From Bacillota bacterium (GTDB taxonomy: Bacteria; Bacillota; Clostridia; Christensenellales; Aristaeellaceae): 64,000 bases of DNA. The DNA lies in the NCBI GenBank assembly GCA_023392515.1, contig JAEVYX010000049.1, forward strand, positions 1-64,000, given 5' to 3'. Under the pieces are notes generated by a model. That model was not told the DNA's origin, did no database searches, and saw only the letters and a program-made list of their open reading frames with translations. Made by a program: the position numbers and the translations under genes. Shown here one piece after another: positions 61,928 to 64,000 of this stretch; positions within the stretch are counted from its first letter, which is position 1, and each line of letters opens with the position of its first letter.

Positions 61928-62890
61928 ATGAAGATATTGATTTATGGTGCGGGGGTTATCGGCAGTATCTTCGCGGCAAAGCTCAGTTTCCTAGGACAGG
62001 ATGTAACGATTCTCGCACGGGGAAAACGGCTGGAGGAAATTCAAAACAACGGAATTGTGCTTTGCAACCCCAAATCAGCGGGAAAAGAGATTGCAAGAAT
62101 ACGGGTTATCGACCACCTTTCCCCCGAAGAACGGTTCGATTACATATTTGTCGTGATGCAGCGAACCCAGGTGAATTCCGTACTTGAGAGCCTTGCACGG
62201 AATGGTTCGGAAAATATCGTGTTCGTTGTGAACACCGCAGCGGGGTACGAAGAATGGAAGCGTGCCATCGGAGCGGAGCGCCTGCTAATAGGTTTTCCTT
62301 CCGCAGGCGGTGAACGGATAAACGGTATGGTTCGTTATTTCGTCGGCAGGGGACTGATGAGAGCCTTTCAAACTACGACCTTCGGAGAGGTCAATGGGAA
62401 AAAGTCACAAAGAGTATGGGAACTGATCCGCATGTTTCGGCGCGCGGGCATCCCTTCCGTCTATTGTTCCGATATGGACGCATGGCAGAAATCCCACGTT
62501 GCCATGGTGACGTGCATCGCAAACGCACTCTATGGTCATCGCTGCGATAACAGGCGGCTTGCCGCCTCGCGGAGAGGTGTTCGGAGCATGGTGCTGGGGA
62601 TAAAGGAAGGTTTCGCCGTGCTCGAAAAGCTTGATATCCGGGTTACACCGCGTAAGTTGGCAATTTGGAGGCTGCCCACAGGGATACTGACGGCAGCCTT
62701 CAAGGTTATCATGGGAACGCAACTGGCGGAGATCACCATGGCAAAGCACTGCATCGCGGCAAGAATGGAGATGGTTGATTTGCAGGAGGAGTTCGACCAG
62801 CTCATCCGAAAAAGCGGACTGGAAACGCCGTACATTGATCTGCTTCGGAAAAATCTGAACGAACACAAATCAGCGGATGCCAGGCGATAA
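61928..62890 (+). CDS. Ketopantoate reductase (ApbA/PanE)-family protein
   Basis: A 320-residue protein with the N-terminal NADP-binding motif IYGAGVIGSIFAAKL and LARGKRLEEIQNNGI, the PanE/ApbA opening. The C-terminal helical domain is divergent, with the usual catalytic Lys position uncertain (QKSHVAMVTCIANA is a candidate). No panB or panC is nearby, so pantothenate synthesis is not supported by context. Lies 14 bases after the methyltransferase gene. Confidence 0.82.
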   Translation: MKILIYGAGVIGSIFAAKLSFLGQDVTILARGKRLEEIQNNGIVLCNPKSAGKEIARIRVIDHLSPEERFDYIFVVMQRTQVNSVLESLARNGSENIVFVVNTAAGYEEWKRAIGAERLLIGFPSAGGERINGMVRYFVGRGLMRAFQTTTFGEVNGKKSQRVWELIRMFRRAGIPSVYCSDMDAWQKSHVAMVTCIANALYGHRCDNRRLAASRRGVRSMVLGIKEGFAVLEKLDIRVTPRKLAIWRLPTGILTAAFKVIMGTQLAEITMAKHCIAARMEMVDLQEEFDQLIRKSGLETPYIDLLRKNLNEHKSADARR

Positions 62891-62954
62891 ATATTGCTGC
62901 TTCATAATCCAACAAAAGCCGGAGAAAGTAGTGGTATTCAAAAGCTTTTTAATG

Positions 62955-62963
62955 TGGTATAAT
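62955..62963 (+). promoter_or_regulatory. Extended -10 promoter of the ABC-F gene
   Basis: TGGTATAAT is a TGn-extended -10 box; the -35 region (TATTCA, 17 bases upstream) is weak. It lies 38 bases before the start codon. Confidence 0.5.
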
Positions 62964-63001
62964 TAAAAGGTTATTGATTTAGAGGGGAATATGAGGATAG
63001 C

Positions 63002-64000
63002 ATGATCAGTGCACAAGGGATATCTCTTCAGTATGGCGGGAGGCCGCTCTTTAAAGATGTGAGCGTGCAGTTTTCATCGGGAAACTGCTATGGTTTGATT
63101 GGCGCCAATGGCACGGGGAAGTCAACTTTTTTAAAAATTTTGTCCGGGGAGATTGAGCCGACCAATGGCGAAATCTCTGTTACGCCTGGCGAGCGCATCG
63201 CGGTATTGCGTCAGGATCACTTTGCCTATGATGATTATACCGTGCTGAAAACCGTTATCATGGGGCATGCACGGCTGGATAAAATATTCACGGAAAAAGA
63301 AGAGCTATACGCAAAAACGGATTTCAACGATGAGGATGGGCTGAAGCTGGCGGAGCTGGAAGGGGAATTCGCGGAGCTGGATGGCTGGAACGCGGAGCCC
63401 AATGCGGAAACCTTGCTTAACGGCCTTGGCATTCCCAGCAAATATCACAACATGAAAATGTCTGAGCTGGATGGCTCGCGCAAGGTTAAAGTGCTTTTGG
63501 CCCAGGCGCTCTTTGCGATGCCGGATATCCTGCTGCTGGATGAGCCGACCAACAACTTGGACTTGCACGCAATCAAGTGGCTGGAAGAATTTTTGATGGA
63601 TTTCCCCAACACGGTGATTGTGGTTTCCCACGACCGGCATTTTCTCAACAATGTGTGCACCCACATTGTGGATATCGATTATGGCAAGATTCAGATGTAT
63701 GTTGGCAACTATGATTTCTGGTACGAATATACCCAATTGGCTACGCGCCAGGCCAAGGATCAGAGGCGCCGCAATGAAGAAAAAGCCAAGGAATTGGAAG
63801 AGTTTATCCGCAGGTTCAGCGCGAACGCCTCCAAATCCCGCCAGGCGACTTCCAGAAAAAAGCTGCTGGACAACCTGCAGATGAAAAACTTTATTCCTTC
63901 TTCGCGCCGTTATCCCTTCATCCATTTTGAGCAGGAGCGTCAGGTGGGAAATGATGTTTTGACTGTCAACGGCATCAGCAAGACGATCGGCGGCCGGAAG
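63002..64000 (+). CDS. ABC-F family ATPase (YkpA/YbiT-like), 3' end outside the window
   Basis: The 333 visible codons contain the first nucleotide-binding domain with Walker A GANGTGKS, signature region SELDGSRKVKVLLAQAL and Walker B ILLLDEPTNNLD, then a basic interdomain linker (RQAKDQRRRNEEKAKELEE) and the start of the second domain. There are no membrane segments, which marks a soluble ABC-F factor acting on the ribosome rather than a transporter. The ATG at 63002 follows GAGGATAG. The LDGS form of the signature is common in this subfamily. Whether it is a housekeeping factor or an antibiotic-resistance type cannot be told. Confidence 0.92.
   Translation, partial: MISAQGISLQYGGRPLFKDVSVQFSSGNCYGLIGANGTGKSTFLKILSGEIEPTNGEISVTPGERIAVLRQDHFAYDDYTVLKTVIMGHARLDKIFTEKEELYAKTDFNDEDGLKLAELEGEFAELDGWNAEPNAETLLNGLGIPSKYHNMKMSELDGSRKVKVLLAQALFAMPDILLLDEPTNNLDLHAIKWLEEFLMDFPNTVIVVSHDRHFLNNVCTHIVDIDYGKIQMYVGNYDFWYEYTQLATRQAKDQRRRNEEKAKELEEFIRRFSANASKSRQATSRKKLLDNLQMKNFIPSSRRYPFIHFEQERQVGNDVLTVNGISKTIGGRK

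Noticed and set aside
61928..62890. Naming the ketopantoate-reductase-like gene panE
   Set aside because: The C-terminal domain is divergent and no pantothenate genes are near, so only the family is given.

Overview
The window looks like a chromosomal segment of a low-to-mid-GC Gram-positive anaerobe, most likely a Clostridia-type Bacillota. The reasons are the strong GGAGG ribosome binding sites, lipobox and Ala-X-Ala signal peptides, oxygen-sensitive enzyme types (GlpA-like dehydrogenase with a BFD-type [2Fe-2S] site and a DUF1667 partner), LacI and ROK sugar regulators, and a Pel exopolysaccharide cluster without outer-membrane components. Nearly everything concerns uptake and breakdown of carbohydrates or their oxidised derivatives. 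I saw no tRNA, rRNA, CRISPR array, insertion sequence or phage gene. All names come from motifs and context read by eye, with no database search.

Layout. (1) 1-14030: a LacI regulator cut by the window edge, then a sugar ABC importer and a long co-directional operon: SDR, enolase-superfamily enzyme, UxuA-like dehydratase, VOC protein, GH1 glucosidase, second SDR, Gfo/Idh/MocA oxidoreductase, SelA/DgaE-like PLP enzyme and GH2 beta-mannosidase. It reads as import of an oxidised or acidic glycoside, hydrolysis, and conversion of the sugar acid. (2) 14054-18661, minus strand: glycerate 2-kinase, GntP permease and a LacI regulator. (3) 18896-28821: an NMT1/SsuA-type ABC importer with two permeases and two unequal ATPases, then a three-subunit FAD/Fe-S dehydrogenase, a LarA-family racemase and a TauE-type exporter, possibly a sulfonate pathway.

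(4) 41240-28933, minus strand: a nine-gene operon, PelD (fused to an SDR-like domain), PelE-like, a PelA-type deacetylase (DUF2194), PelF, PelG, CotH, VTC domain, DUF4956 and DUF4832. The PelD keeps a c-di-GMP I-site (RTTD) beside a dead GGDEF motif, so exopolysaccharide output is probably under c-di-GMP control. (5) 41409-46859: GH3 beta-xylosidase, xylose isomerase, a VOC protein and a XylR-like ROK regulator. (6) 47168-55433: a second sugar ABC importer with two enolase-superfamily dehydratases, an argininosuccinate-lyase paralogue and an aldo/keto reductase. (7) 55675-64000: housekeeping and stress functions: HD protein, RNase Z, VOC protein, a P-type ATPase behind a long structured leader with a terminator, an ATC-hydrolase-like gene broken by one stop codon, a methyltransferase, a ketopantoate-reductase-like protein and the start of an ABC-F ATPase.

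Regulatory DNA is readable in several places: twin ATGTAAACGTTTT sites at 251-263 and 379-391, AAAACGTTTGG sites at 18837 and 23402, a XylR-like palindrome at xylA, an ATGTAC-TGGCT-GTACAT palindrome before operon 6, and a hairpin without a T-tract between the solute-binding-protein gene and the permease gene in all three ABC operons.
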